Below the pieces are notes generated by a model. It had not been told where the DNA came from. It was given only the letters and a program-made list of their open reading frames with translations, and searched no databases. A program made the translations under genes and the position numbers. From assembly GCF_033115175.1 (NCBI RefSeq), contig NC_084844.1, positions 36,551,885-36,615,884 on the forward strand: 64,000 bases of DNA, written 5' to 3'. This document shows positions 22,254-30,321 of this stretch, piece after piece. The DNA comes from Lepus europaeus. Its lineage: Eukaryota > Chordata > Mammalia > Lagomorpha > Leporidae. Numbering within the stretch: position 1 is the stretch's first letter; every line of letters starts with the position of its first letter.

Positions 22254-22582
22254 GGGGCCAGCACTGTGGCGTAATGGGTTAAGCCTCCTCCTGCAGCACC
22301 AGCATTTCCATATGGCTCTTGTGCTGGCTGTTTCTCTTCCAATGCAGCTCTCTGCTTATGGCCTGGGAAAGCAGTGGAAGGTACCCCAGGTACTTGGGCC
22401 CCTGCACCCATGTGGGCAACCTGGAAGAAGCTCCTGGCTCCTGACTTCGGATGGGCCAGGTTGTGGCCTTTGAGGAGTGAGCCAGCAGATGGAAGATCTC
22501 TCTCTCTCTCTGTGTCTTTCCATCTGTTTGTCTTTAACTCTGCTTCTCAAATAAATAAATAAGTCTTACCAAAAAAAAAAAG
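22254..22582 (+). mobile_element. C-repeat SINE with 9-bp TSD
   Basis: It begins 'ggggccagcactgtggcgta' and ends in 'ctcaaataaataaataagtc' plus poly(A). The TSD gtaatacta lies at 22245-22253 and 22583-22591. Confidence 0.94.
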
Positions 22583-22719
22583 GTAATACTAACAACCTGC
22601 TTAACTTGGTATTAATATTAGCAGCGTGAGGGGAAATTAACTTTTCCAGGTATACTCAATTACAATAGAAATTGGTCCCACTGGAACCCAGACACTCTGA
22701 TATTGGATGCAGATTTTTT

Positions 22720-23021
22720 CCTAAAGATTTTTATTATTTACTTGAGAGGTAGAGTTACAGACAGAGAGATGGAGAGACAGAGAAAAAGGTCTTCCATCTG
22801 CTGGTTCACTCCCCAAAAGGCCGCAATGGCTAGAGCTGGGGCTGTGTGAAGCCAAGAGCTTCTTTCAGGTCTCCCATGCAGATACAGGGGCATAAGCACT
22901 TGGGCCAAATTCTACTGCTTTCCCAGGCCATAGCAGAGAGCTGGATTGGAAGTGGAGCACCCATATGGATTGCTGGCACTGCAAGTGGAAGCCTAGCCCA
23001 CTATGCCACAGTGCAGATCCT
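22720..23021 (-). mobile_element. C-repeat SINE with 15-bp TSD
   Basis: The TSD ggatgcagatttttt lies at 22705-22719 and 23022-23036. The head end is 'actatgccacagtgcagatc'. Confidence 0.92.
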
Positions 23022-23036
23022 GGATGCAGATTTTTT

Positions 23037-23685
23037 TTAAAAAAAGATTTATTTATTTATTTGACAGAATTACAGAGAGAGAGAAGGAGAGACACAGAAA
23101 TCTTCCATCCACTGTTTCAATCCCCACATGCTAAGTCAGGCCAAAGCCAGGAACTTCATATAGATTTCCCAGGTGGGTGGCAGAGCCCAAACACTTGGAT
23201 CATCTTCCACTGTTTTTCCCAAGCCGTTATTAGCAGTGAGCTGGATCAGAAGTGGTGCAGCTATGGGACTGAAGTTGTGGCATAGCAAGTTAAGCTGCCA
23301 CCTGCAGCACCAGCATCCCATATTGGTGCCAGTTCAAGTCCCCGCTGATCCAATTCCCCTGCAGCTCCCTGCTGATGTACCCAGGAAGGCAGTGGAGGAT
23401 AGCCTAGATGCCTGGGCCTCTGTACCCACTTGGGAGATCCCAAAGAAGCTCCTGGCTTCAGCCTGGCCTGGCCCTTCCAGCCATTTAGGGGAGTGAACCA
23501 GCAGATGGAAGATCTCTCTGCCTCTGCAGCTTCCTCTCTGTAATTCTGCCTTTCAAATAAATAAAACATAAAAGTATTTAAAAAAAAAAAAAAGGAAGTG
23601 GAGCAGCAGGGAAACAAAGTGGTACCTAAACGGGATGCTGGCATTGCAGGTGGTGGTTTTACTTGTTGTGCCACAACACTGGCCC
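23037..23685 (-). mobile_element. C-repeat SINE split by an opposite-strand C-repeat
   Basis: The tail-side part (23037-23261) and the head-side part (23596-23685, ending 'tgccacaacactggccc') rejoin when the inner + strand copy is removed. Confidence 0.9.
23262..23595 (+). mobile_element. C-repeat SINE nested in opposite orientation
   Basis: It runs from 'gaagttgtggcatagcaagt' to 'tttcaaataaataaaacata' plus poly(A). The TSD gaagtgg(t/a)gcagc lies at 23249-23261 and 23596-23608. Confidence 0.93.
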
Positions 23686-23746
23686 AAGATACAGGTGTTT
23701 CAACTGGTATCTTAACCACTAGACAAAATGTATACTTGGTTCCACT

Positions 23747-24097
23747 TTTTTATTTTTATTTTTTTGACAGGCAGAGTGGACAGAGAGAGAGAGAGAGACA
23801 GAGAGAAAGGTCTTCCTTTTGCAGTTGGTTCACCCCCCAATGGCCGTTGCGGCCGGCGCGCTGCGGCTGGCGAACCGCACTGATCCGAAGCCAGGAGCCA
23901 GGTGCTTCTTCCTGGTCTCCCATGCGGGTGCAGGGCCCAAGCACTTGGGCCATCCTCCACTGTCTTCCCAGGCCACAGCAGAGAGCTGGACTGCAAGAGG
24001 AGCAACCAGGACAGAATCCGGCACCCCGACTGGGACTAGAACCTGGTGTGCCGGCGCCACAGGCAGAGGATTAGCCTATTGAGCCACAGCACTGGCC
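23747..24097 (-). mobile_element. Young C-repeat SINE
   Basis: 'gacaggcagagtggacagag' follows a T-rich tail. The body is CpG-rich ('ggccggcgcgctgcggctgg'), and the element ends 'gagccacagcactggcc'. Confidence 0.93.
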
Positions 24098-24397
24098 TAT
24101 TTTTGTATTTTTAAGGTTGAATTATTTGAAAGGCAGAGTGTCAGAGTTTCAATCCTCAAATGCTTGTAACAGCAGGGGTTGGGCCAGGCCAAGCCAGGAA
24201 CCAAGAACTCCATCCACATCTCCACTGGGTGGCAGGGGCCCCAGTACTTGGCCATCTTCTGCTGCCTTCCCAGGTACATGAGCAGAGAGCTGCATCAGAA
24301 GCTGAGCAGCTGGGACTCGAACCAAGGGACACTCTGATAGGGAATGCTGGCATTGTGAGTGGCAGCTTCACATTCTGTGCCACAATGCCAGCCCCTC
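24098..24397 (-). mobile_element. Chimeric C-repeat SINE at the duplication junction
   Basis: The tail half (24098-24205) is a distinct, shorter C repeat. From 24206 onward it is the same sequence as the SINE at 21151-21341, so the duplication breakpoint lies inside SINE homology. Confidence 0.85.
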
Positions 24398-24739
24398 CAA
24401 AAAGATTTGAACTGGTAAGAGTGTACATCTCAAGATATATTAAGGTGATAGATTTAAGAACCAGGAAAAGGCCTGAGTGAGTTGAAATCTCTCGTCTACA
24501 AGAGGAAGAAATCAAAGTCAAAGGCACATGGCTGGAGCAGGCATGTCACAGCTATCTAAGAAAGCACATTAGACTGATAAGCTTGGGCTCCAGGTGACTT
24601 GGCAAACTTGTTTACGACCCAGAAGCTGAAGTAAGTTATATCACGTGTGTGGAAAGCTGGATTGGCATTGCTCTATGCGTATTCGTGGCTGATTAGAGTT
24701 CAACTGACGTAGTTGTCCTCAAGTTTGTAGTTGGCGTTT
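24206..24739. repeat. 534-bp duplicated segment, copy 2
   Basis: It matches 21151-21684 at 533 of 534 bases. It ends before 'gctggaaaaaaaaaaaaaga', whereas copy 1 ends before 'aagttaaagattcttacact'. The right breakpoint therefore lies outside a shared repeat. Confidence 0.98.
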
Positions 24740-24904
24740 GCTGGAAAAAAAAAAAAAGAGTGGCCTAAGGGAACAACTCGGCTGCTGCCTCTTGGGAAGG
24801 AGCAGGCCATTAGAGGAGCGCTAAGTTACTTGATTTTTGAAGAGCTAACAGGAAAAAGCAGTTGCTGCTGGTCCTGTCCAAAAGATCCATTTCTTCACCT
24901 TTGT

Positions 24905-25222
24905 TTTTTTTTTTTTTTTTTTTTTGGACAGTGAGAGAGAGAGAGAGAAAGGTCTTCCTTTGCTATTGGTTCATCCTCCAGTGGCTGCTACGGCCGGTGC
25001 ACCACGCTGATCTGAAGGCAGGAGCCAGGTGCTTCTCCTGGTCTCCCATGGGGTGCAGGGCCCAAGCACTTGGGCCATCCTCCACTGCCTTCCTGGGCCA
25101 CAGCAGAGAGCTGGACTGGAAGAGGGGCAACCAGGACAGAATCCGGCGCCCTGACAGGGACTAGAACCTGGTGTGCCGGTGCCACATGCGGAGGATTAGC
25201 CTATTGAGCCGCGGCGCTGGCC
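24905..25222 (-). mobile_element. Young C-repeat SINE with 18-bp TSD
   Basis: The TSD ccatttcttcacctttgt lies at 24887-24904 and 25223-25240. It is full length and ends 'gagccgcggcgctggcc'. Confidence 0.97.
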
Positions 25223-25327
25223 CCATTTCTTCACCTTTGTAAATGACTAATTTATAGGGAACAGAAATACAACTTCACTGTGTTGGTTTGAAGAAGGGTG
25301 ACCAGGGATATTAGAATGAGCAAACAT

Positions 25328-25653
25328 GGGGCCAGTGCAGCAGGATGATCCTCCACCTGCAGTGCTGGCATCCCATATGGGCGCCAGTTCTAGTCCCGGC
25401 TGCTCCTCTTCCAGTCCAGCTCTCTGCTGTGGCCTGGGAAAGCAGTAGAAGATGGCCCAAGTCCTTGGGCCCCTGCACCCACATGGGAGACCTGGGAAGA
25501 AGCACCTGGCTCCTGCCTTCGGATCAGTGTGGTGCGCCGGCCTTGGCAGCCATTTGGGGGGTGAACCAATGAAAGGAAGTCCTTTCTCTCTGTCTCTCCT
25601 GTCTGTAACTCTATCTCTCAAACAAATAAATAAAATCTTAAAAAAAAAAAAAA
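25328..25653 (+). mobile_element. C-repeat SINE with 15-bp TSD
   Basis: The TSD agaatgagcaaacat lies at 25313-25327 and 25654-25668. The head lacks the usual 'ggc.caata.gtta' A-box stretch (it reads 'gccagtgcagcaggatgatc'). The body is young-type but the tail is old-type 'caaacaaataaataaaatct', so it is intermediate between the subfamilies. Confidence 0.95.
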
Positions 25654-25756
25654 AGAATGAGCAAACATTCACTTAGAGACTCAGTAGTGTAGGATTGTCA
25701 AACATGGATTGTGATAAGATAGAAAAAGAGACTAAGTTAAACATTGTTACACTGAT

Positions 25757-26098
25757 TTTTTTTTTAAAGTCTTACTTTATTTATTTGAAAGGCAGAGTTA
25801 CAGAGAGGGAAGGAAAGAGGCAGGGTTAGAGGAGAGATTTTCCATCCACTGGGTTACTCCCCAAATGGCCACAATGGCCAGGGCTGGGCCAGGCTGAAGT
25901 CAGGAGCCTGGAATTCCATCTAGGTCTTCCTTGTAGGTGACAGGGGCCCATGCACTTGAGCCACACCTGTTGCCTCCCAGGATGCATCAGCAAGAAGCTG
26001 GATCAGAAGAGTGTAGTAGCTTGGACTCGACCAGCATTGTGATATGGGATATGGGTATCCAAAGTGGCAGCCTAACCATCTGTGCTACATGGCTGAAC
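25757..26098 (-). mobile_element. C-repeat SINE (old)
   Basis: The tail is 'aaagtcttactttatttatt' and the head is decayed, 'ctgtgctacatggctgaact'. Confidence 0.82.
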
Positions 26099-26164
26099 TG
26101 CAGAGTAATTATTAAAGTTATTATTTGGCTAGGATATTTAATGCAATAATGTAATACTTAAAAC

Positions 26165-26480
26165 AATCTAATTCTCACCAATAGATGATTGTTTAAGTAA
26201 ACATTAAATACGTACAGTGACACACTGTGCATCAGATAGAAAAAATAAGGTAGATCTGCAAGAAAAGCAGACTTAAATATATACAGATACACTGCAGATC
26301 AGTAAGTAGACTATAACACAGTGTATGTAAAGAAAGGCAATATAGATGTATGTTTGTATGTGTGGGAAATATGGTAGATGTAGTCAGAGAGAACTAGGTT
26401 ATATACTTACCTCTAGGGAGTGAGGCTGGGTGAAGGAGGTAATCTGTTACATTATATGAGCCTGGGTACTGAAGGAAATT
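26165..26480 (+). mobile_element. Ancient L1 (L1ME-like) 3' end fragment
   Basis: 'tagatgattgtttaagtaaa', 'aataaggtagatctgcaaga' and 'atacttacctctagggagtg' follow the 3' end of old L1ME-type elements. Confidence 0.5.
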
Positions 26481-27499
26481 TTCTTCTTTTAACCATCAGC
26501 AGGTACTAGTATTATTTGCATCTTCACATTGTCACCGTAAGAGAATAAATCCATACTACTGGAAAATCAATTCTCTTATTGTATGGTCATACTTTATGCA
26601 GTATTGGCTTCACGTTGTGGCAATCAAATTATACATAAATCGGTGGCTGTTCCAGCTCTCTTGATTGTGTTGACCTCCCAATCTCTAGCTTTGCTAAGCT
26701 TCTTTGGTAAGCACTAGAATGACTGTATCCTATTGTTATGTCATTTCTCTAGGTGTACAAACTGAGAAACACTGTCATTTGGGTTGACCAACTGGAAGTA
26801 GAAATTATATGCCAATCTCCCACGCTTTAAATCTGCATATGGAAAACCCTTTCACAGGCATGTAATTACAGTTCAACCTATGGTTTCCTAAGTATGACCT
26901 AATTCTTAAAGTGATAGCTGCCTAACTCTTCAATGGATTAAGTGAAACTGAACACATGAATTAAATCTTTGCAGCATGAGAAGTAGACTTTAGTTTTTCT
27001 ACATCATCAAATTTAAGTACTGTATCAATTTTGTTATATTTTAACTTTTGACTGCCTAGTACTTTGTAATACAAATGGAAAGGCAGATTTTAATCCTAGT
27101 TTAACATTTAAAATTCCCATTAGACATAACCATCTGCTTCACTGCCTTCAATAATATGCTTAATTTAACTCAGACAAAGGAGAAATAGTATTTCTCATAT
27201 TGCTATCTCGACTCACAATTTTTAGCAGAGTTGAATCAATGCAGCCAGGCCTGAAGTTTGAGAAGGAAATATTAAAAGTTATTATGTGTTAGTATGGTTC
27301 TAAATATTAACAATAAAGTTTATATTATATTCTTTCCAGAGTATTTTGTAATAATTCCTCTCATGAGATAAATTCCAACTCTAATCACCTCTCTCTTCAA
27401 TGAGGCAAGTGCCACAAAGAGGTAAAATAATTCATTCCTAACTCCACAGAAAACCAAGAGGGTAAACATCAAGGCCTATTCTACGTACAGTAAGATAAT
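26481..27499. other. Unique intergenic block
   Basis: This is about 1 kb of AT-rich, repeat-free sequence with no coding frame or RNA gene that I can recognise. Confidence 0.4.
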
Positions 27500-27850
27500 C
27501 TTTATTTATTTATTTATTTATTTTAAAAATATTTATTTATTTGAAAGGCAGAGTTTCAGAGAGAGGGAAGGAGAGGCAGAGAGTGAGAGAGTGAACCATC
27601 TGCTGGTTCACTCCTGAAATGGCCACAATGTCTGGGCTGAGTTATACCAAAGCCAGGAGTCAGGAGCTTCATCTGGGTCTCCCAGGTGGGCACAGGGGCC
27701 CAAGCAGTTGGGCCATCTTCTGCTGCTTTCCCAGGCATGTTAGCAGGGAGCTGGGTCAGAAGTGGAGAAGCTAGGACTCGAACTGGTGCCCACATGGAAT
27801 GCTGGTGCTGTAGGTGGCAGCTTAACCTTCTATGCCACAGCGCCAGCCCC
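27500..27850 (-). mobile_element. C-repeat SINE with (TTTA)n tail
   Basis: The tail is a run of TTTA units (27502-27532). The head end is 'tatgccacagcgccagcccc'. Confidence 0.92.
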
Positions 27851-28516
27851 AGCAAGATCATTTTTAGATGCTGATTATTTAAGGACAGTAAAATGCCTTT
27901 AATACGTTGCAACTCAACTCTTGAGGACATGATAGCTGAAACCCAAACGGGATTAGATATCTCACCATGCCTAAACATAAATGTAAATCTCTTTTCCCTC
28001 ATAGCTGAGCCTTTCTTAAGATTCACTTCCCATTAATTATGATAATCTCAGAACTCTGCACACTGAAGATGACTGAGTTGTTTTGTCTGTAGACATCTGT
28101 CTACACTGAACTAATGACCTGGAAATTAAAGGTTTTGAAATACATTCCCAACCCCCTGATGCATGGCCTTTTATAAAGTAAGGCAACTAATCTGAGGTCT
28201 TAAAATTAACTGCCTCACAGTGAACTGGAAAGGGCAGCGCCATGACTAATGCCACGCTGCTGACCTGGTCTGCCAGGAAAGGTGAGTAGAGAAATAGAAT
28301 ATTACCTTCTTTCTCTGGCTTGGGCATATTAGAATCTGTTGGCTTCAGGAACTAAAACCCTTTGGCAGGCCCTAAATTACCTAGCTGGCACCTTGAGTCT
28401 AGTCTAATCCAAGTGGTTATTTTTCAGTGTTGTTTCCTAACCCAGGAGCTTTACACTGTGACTTTCAGAGTGAAGAATAACAAAAACAAACCAGAGAGAG
28501 CTAAAAAGCCAGGAAC
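27851..28516. other. Unique intergenic sequence upstream of USP32
   Basis: It has no repeat I recognise. It contains the GT donor-like string 'ccaggaaaggtgagtaga' at about 28273-28290, but no associated acceptor or reading frame. Confidence 0.4.
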
Positions 28517-28517
28517 T

Positions 28518-29275
28518 AAGTAAGAAGTATTCCACTGGACATGTGTACCACATTCTACCCGTCCACGACCCATGTTTTTCAAAGATCTTTCTGCTGTTGT
28601 GAGTGAATAATGCTATAAACTCGGGTGCAAAGATAGCGCTTCAAGTCCCTGCTTTCTATTATTTTGGGTGTACACTTCGAAGTGGATCATATGGTAAATC
28701 TGATACATGCAATAATACAATGACTCTACACGGCATTGTGCCAAGTGAAATAGGCCAGTTACTGGGTGCGGGTTTGGCTCAGTGTTTGAGATGCTGCTTG
28801 GCACACTTACACCCCATATCCCAGCTTCCTGCTAATGGGAGGCAGCAGGTGATGGCTCAGGTCCTTAGTTCCCTGCCACCCAAGTGGGAGACCTGGCTGG
28901 AGTTCCGGGATCCTGGCTTTCGCCTGGCCTAGCCCGTGTTGCAGGCATTTGGGGAGTATACCAGTGGATGGGAGCTCCATTCACTTGCCTTGCAAGTAAA
29001 TAAAAATGAAAAATAAGAAAATCAGTCAATAAACCGGTCACAAAAGGAGAGCTAGTTTGACTCGTGAAATACTTCAGTAATCAAATGAGAGGAAGCAGGT
29101 CAGTGGGTGCGTGAACTGGGGGGAATGGGGAGTTACCGTTTATTGGGGAGAATGTATCAGTTTGGCAAGATGAAGAGTTCTGGAGAGGGATGGGGACAGC
29201 TGCATAACAATGCAAATGAACTTAGTGCCACTTCAAACGGTAAGTTCTGTTACATATATTTTAAAACTAAAGGAA
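28518..29275 (+). mobile_element. Ancient L1 with inverted 5' part (twin priming), abutting the CpG island
   Basis: Bases 28518-28694 read as antisense L1 ('tggacatgtgtaccacattc', 'agtgaataatgctataaact'). From 28695 the sequence switches to sense L1 ('atctgatacatgcaataata', 'ggaatggggagttaccgttt', 'aagatgaagagttctggaga') and ends near 29275. The two parts are adjacent in the L1 consensus, which is the signature of twin priming. A C repeat at 28762-29028 interrupts the sense part. Confidence 0.8.
28762..29028 (+). mobile_element. C-repeat SINE (old, internally deleted)
   Basis: The B-box region is missing: 'cttacaccccatatcccagc' jumps directly to the mid-body 'ttcctgctaatgggaggcag'. The tail is 'gcaagtaaataaaaatgaaa'. 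Confidence 0.82.
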
Positions 29276-29963
29276 CAGCAAAGGACTCCGTCCCAAGCCT
29301 TGCAACCCCCACACTTGTGGAGGAGCGTAACTCTGGGAAGCTGCAAGGTAGGACTTCCCCGGAGCCTTGGCGAAGCCAAGACGCAGGCTCAAGCAGAAGC
29401 AGCCGCAGAGGGGCGGCTGGATCGCGGCCGAGAAGGGGAGCCCAGGGGCAGCTGGGGCAGCGGAAGGGCTGAGGCGAAGAGCACGGTATTATCCACTTCG
29501 TTCTCAGGTTCACTTCCACGGGAAAGCCGAGACTGTTTCCTTTCACAGCTGCCTCGTAGTCCAAACAGTCCCGCGCGTCCCCAGCCCCCCGCCCGCACTC
29601 CCCTTCTCTCAGGCGCCGCAGGAGAAACAGTCCCGTCCTCCGAGACCCCTCTAGTCTGCCAAGGTGGGTCTGGGTCGCAGGAACCTCGGCCCCGCCCGCC
29701 GAGCGCCGAAAGGCGTGGGTGGGACGAGCCGGCCCCGAGCGCCCCGGAAGTCGCCGCCCCCCCGGCCGGCGGAGGCTCGGGCGGCCCTCGCGGTGCGGGA
29801 TTGGCGGGACGGAGCGGATGATGCGTTACGTGCAGCGAGGCGGGCCCGCCTCCGACGCTCCGGCGCGCGTTCAGCGTGGGGCGGGGCGGAGTGTGAGGCC
29901 CCGGGCGGCCATTACCCGGAACCATCCCGGGCCTCGGGTCAGGTGACCCTCGGCGGGGCTGGC

Positions 29964-30066
29964 AGGAGGGGACGGGGGAGGGAAGAGGGCGTGAGGAGGG
30001 AAGGGAAAGGAGGAGAGAGGAGAAGGGCGGAGTGGAAGGGAGGGGAAGGGGGCGGGGTGGGAGCGG
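29964..30066 (+). repeat. G-rich polypurine tract in the USP32 promoter or 5' UTR
   Basis: This is about 100 bases of almost pure G and A with many G3-G5 runs, such as 'gggaggggaagggggcgggg' near 30037. Such sequence can form G-quadruplex or triplex structures. Confidence 0.8.
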
Positions 30067-30081
30067 GTCACGTGATCAGGC

Positions 30082-30138
30082 ATGGAGGCGGTGGCGGCGG
30101 CCCGGAGGAGCCGCCGGGGCAGAAGCCGCACTTGTTAG
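30082..30138 (+). CDS. Upstream ORF 1 in the USP32 5' leader (18 codons)
   Basis: The ATG at 30082 has G at -3 and G at +4, a strong initiation context. It opens a frame MEAVAAARRSRRGRSRTC that stops at TAG 30136-30138, 125 bases before the USP32 ATG. If transcription starts upstream of it, most scanning ribosomes should initiate here and reach the main ATG only by leaky scanning or reinitiation. Arginine- and alanine-rich composition is expected from GC-rich DNA, so a peptide function is not implied. Confidence 0.55.
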   Translation: MEAVAAARRSRRGRSRTC

Positions 30139-30252
30139 TGTGGTGGGAGGAGGGGGCCGGGGGACGCCGACGCCGACACCGTCACCCAGGGACGCCGAGG
30201 AGGCGGGAGTGGGGGTGGGGGCGAGGTCAGGCTCCGACCCCCGGCCGAGGGG

Positions 30253-30315
30253 ATGAGGGGAGCATGGGCGCCAAGGAGTCACGGATCGGATTCCTCAGCT
30301 ACGAGGAGGCGCTGA
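30253..30315 (+). CDS. Upstream ORF 2, overlapping the USP32 start codon
   Basis: The ATG at 30253 lies 11 bases before the USP32 ATG, in a different frame. It has G at -3 and A at +4, a moderate context. Its frame runs across the main start and stops at TGA 30313-30315, inside exon 1. An overlapping uORF of this kind normally lowers translation of the main frame and cannot be rescued by simple downstream reinitiation. Confidence 0.5.
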   Translation: MRGAWAPRSHGSDSSATRRR

Positions 30316-30321
30316 GGAGAG
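30264..30321 (+). CDS. USP32: USP32 coding exon 1 (ubiquitin carboxyl-terminal hydrolase 32, N-terminus)
   Basis: The ATG at 30264 (A at -3, G at +4) encodes MGAKESRIGFLSYEEALRR, which I recognise as the conserved N-terminus of USP32. The exon contributes 19 codons plus one base (phase 1) and ends at AGGAGAG|GTGAGG, a good 5' splice site at 30322. The next residue in known USP32 is Val, which fits a split G|TN codon. USP32 is a large (about 1,600 residue) membrane-associated deubiquitinase with N-terminal EF-hands, a DUSP domain, a split USP catalytic domain and a C-terminal CAAX motif. It has been linked to RAB7 and LAMTOR1 in the Golgi and late-endosomal/lysosomal system. None of those domains is encoded in this window. 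The frame is open about 600 bases upstream but contains no in-frame ATG, so this start is chosen. Confidence 0.96.

Larger units (their letters stand above)
29290..30263 (+). promoter_or_regulatory. USP32: USP32 CpG-island promoter and 5' UTR
   Basis: CpG density and GC content jump at about 29290 and stay high until about 30850. I see no TATA box, as usual for a housekeeping CpG-island promoter. Visible candidate sites are an ETS/GABP core ccggaagt (29744-29751), an inverted CCAAT box attgg (29800-29804), a CRE-like ttacgtgca (29826-29834), tandem GC boxes ggggcggggcgg (29878-29889), a YY1-like ggcggccattac (about 29904-29915), and a palindromic E-box gtcacgtgat (30067-30076). The transcription start cannot be placed from sequence alone. 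The inverted CCAAT and GC-box cluster suggests initiation downstream of about 29850. These are motif matches, not proven sites. Confidence 0.85.

Noticed and set aside
24206..24760. Copy 2 of the duplication as a retrocopy, because A13 follows it
   Set aside because: 'gctgg' separates the copy from the A-run, and no flanking TSD is found. The left edge lies inside SINE homology, which fits recombination or an assembly join better.
27502..27532. Regularly spaced repeats as a CRISPR-like array
   Set aside because: These are (TTTA)n microsatellites in SINE tails; a CRISPR array makes no sense in this genome.
28265..28295. Splice donor-like 'aaaggtgagtaga' upstream of USP32 as an alternative first exon
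   Set aside because: There is no CpG-rich promoter or reading frame upstream, and such strings are frequent by chance.
29389..29925. A 178-codon minus-strand open frame in the CpG island, a possible divergent gene
   Set aside because: Its composition follows GC content (Pro, Arg, Ser, Gly), no domain is recognisable, and several overlapping frames are equally open. A divergent non-coding transcript is possible but not visible.
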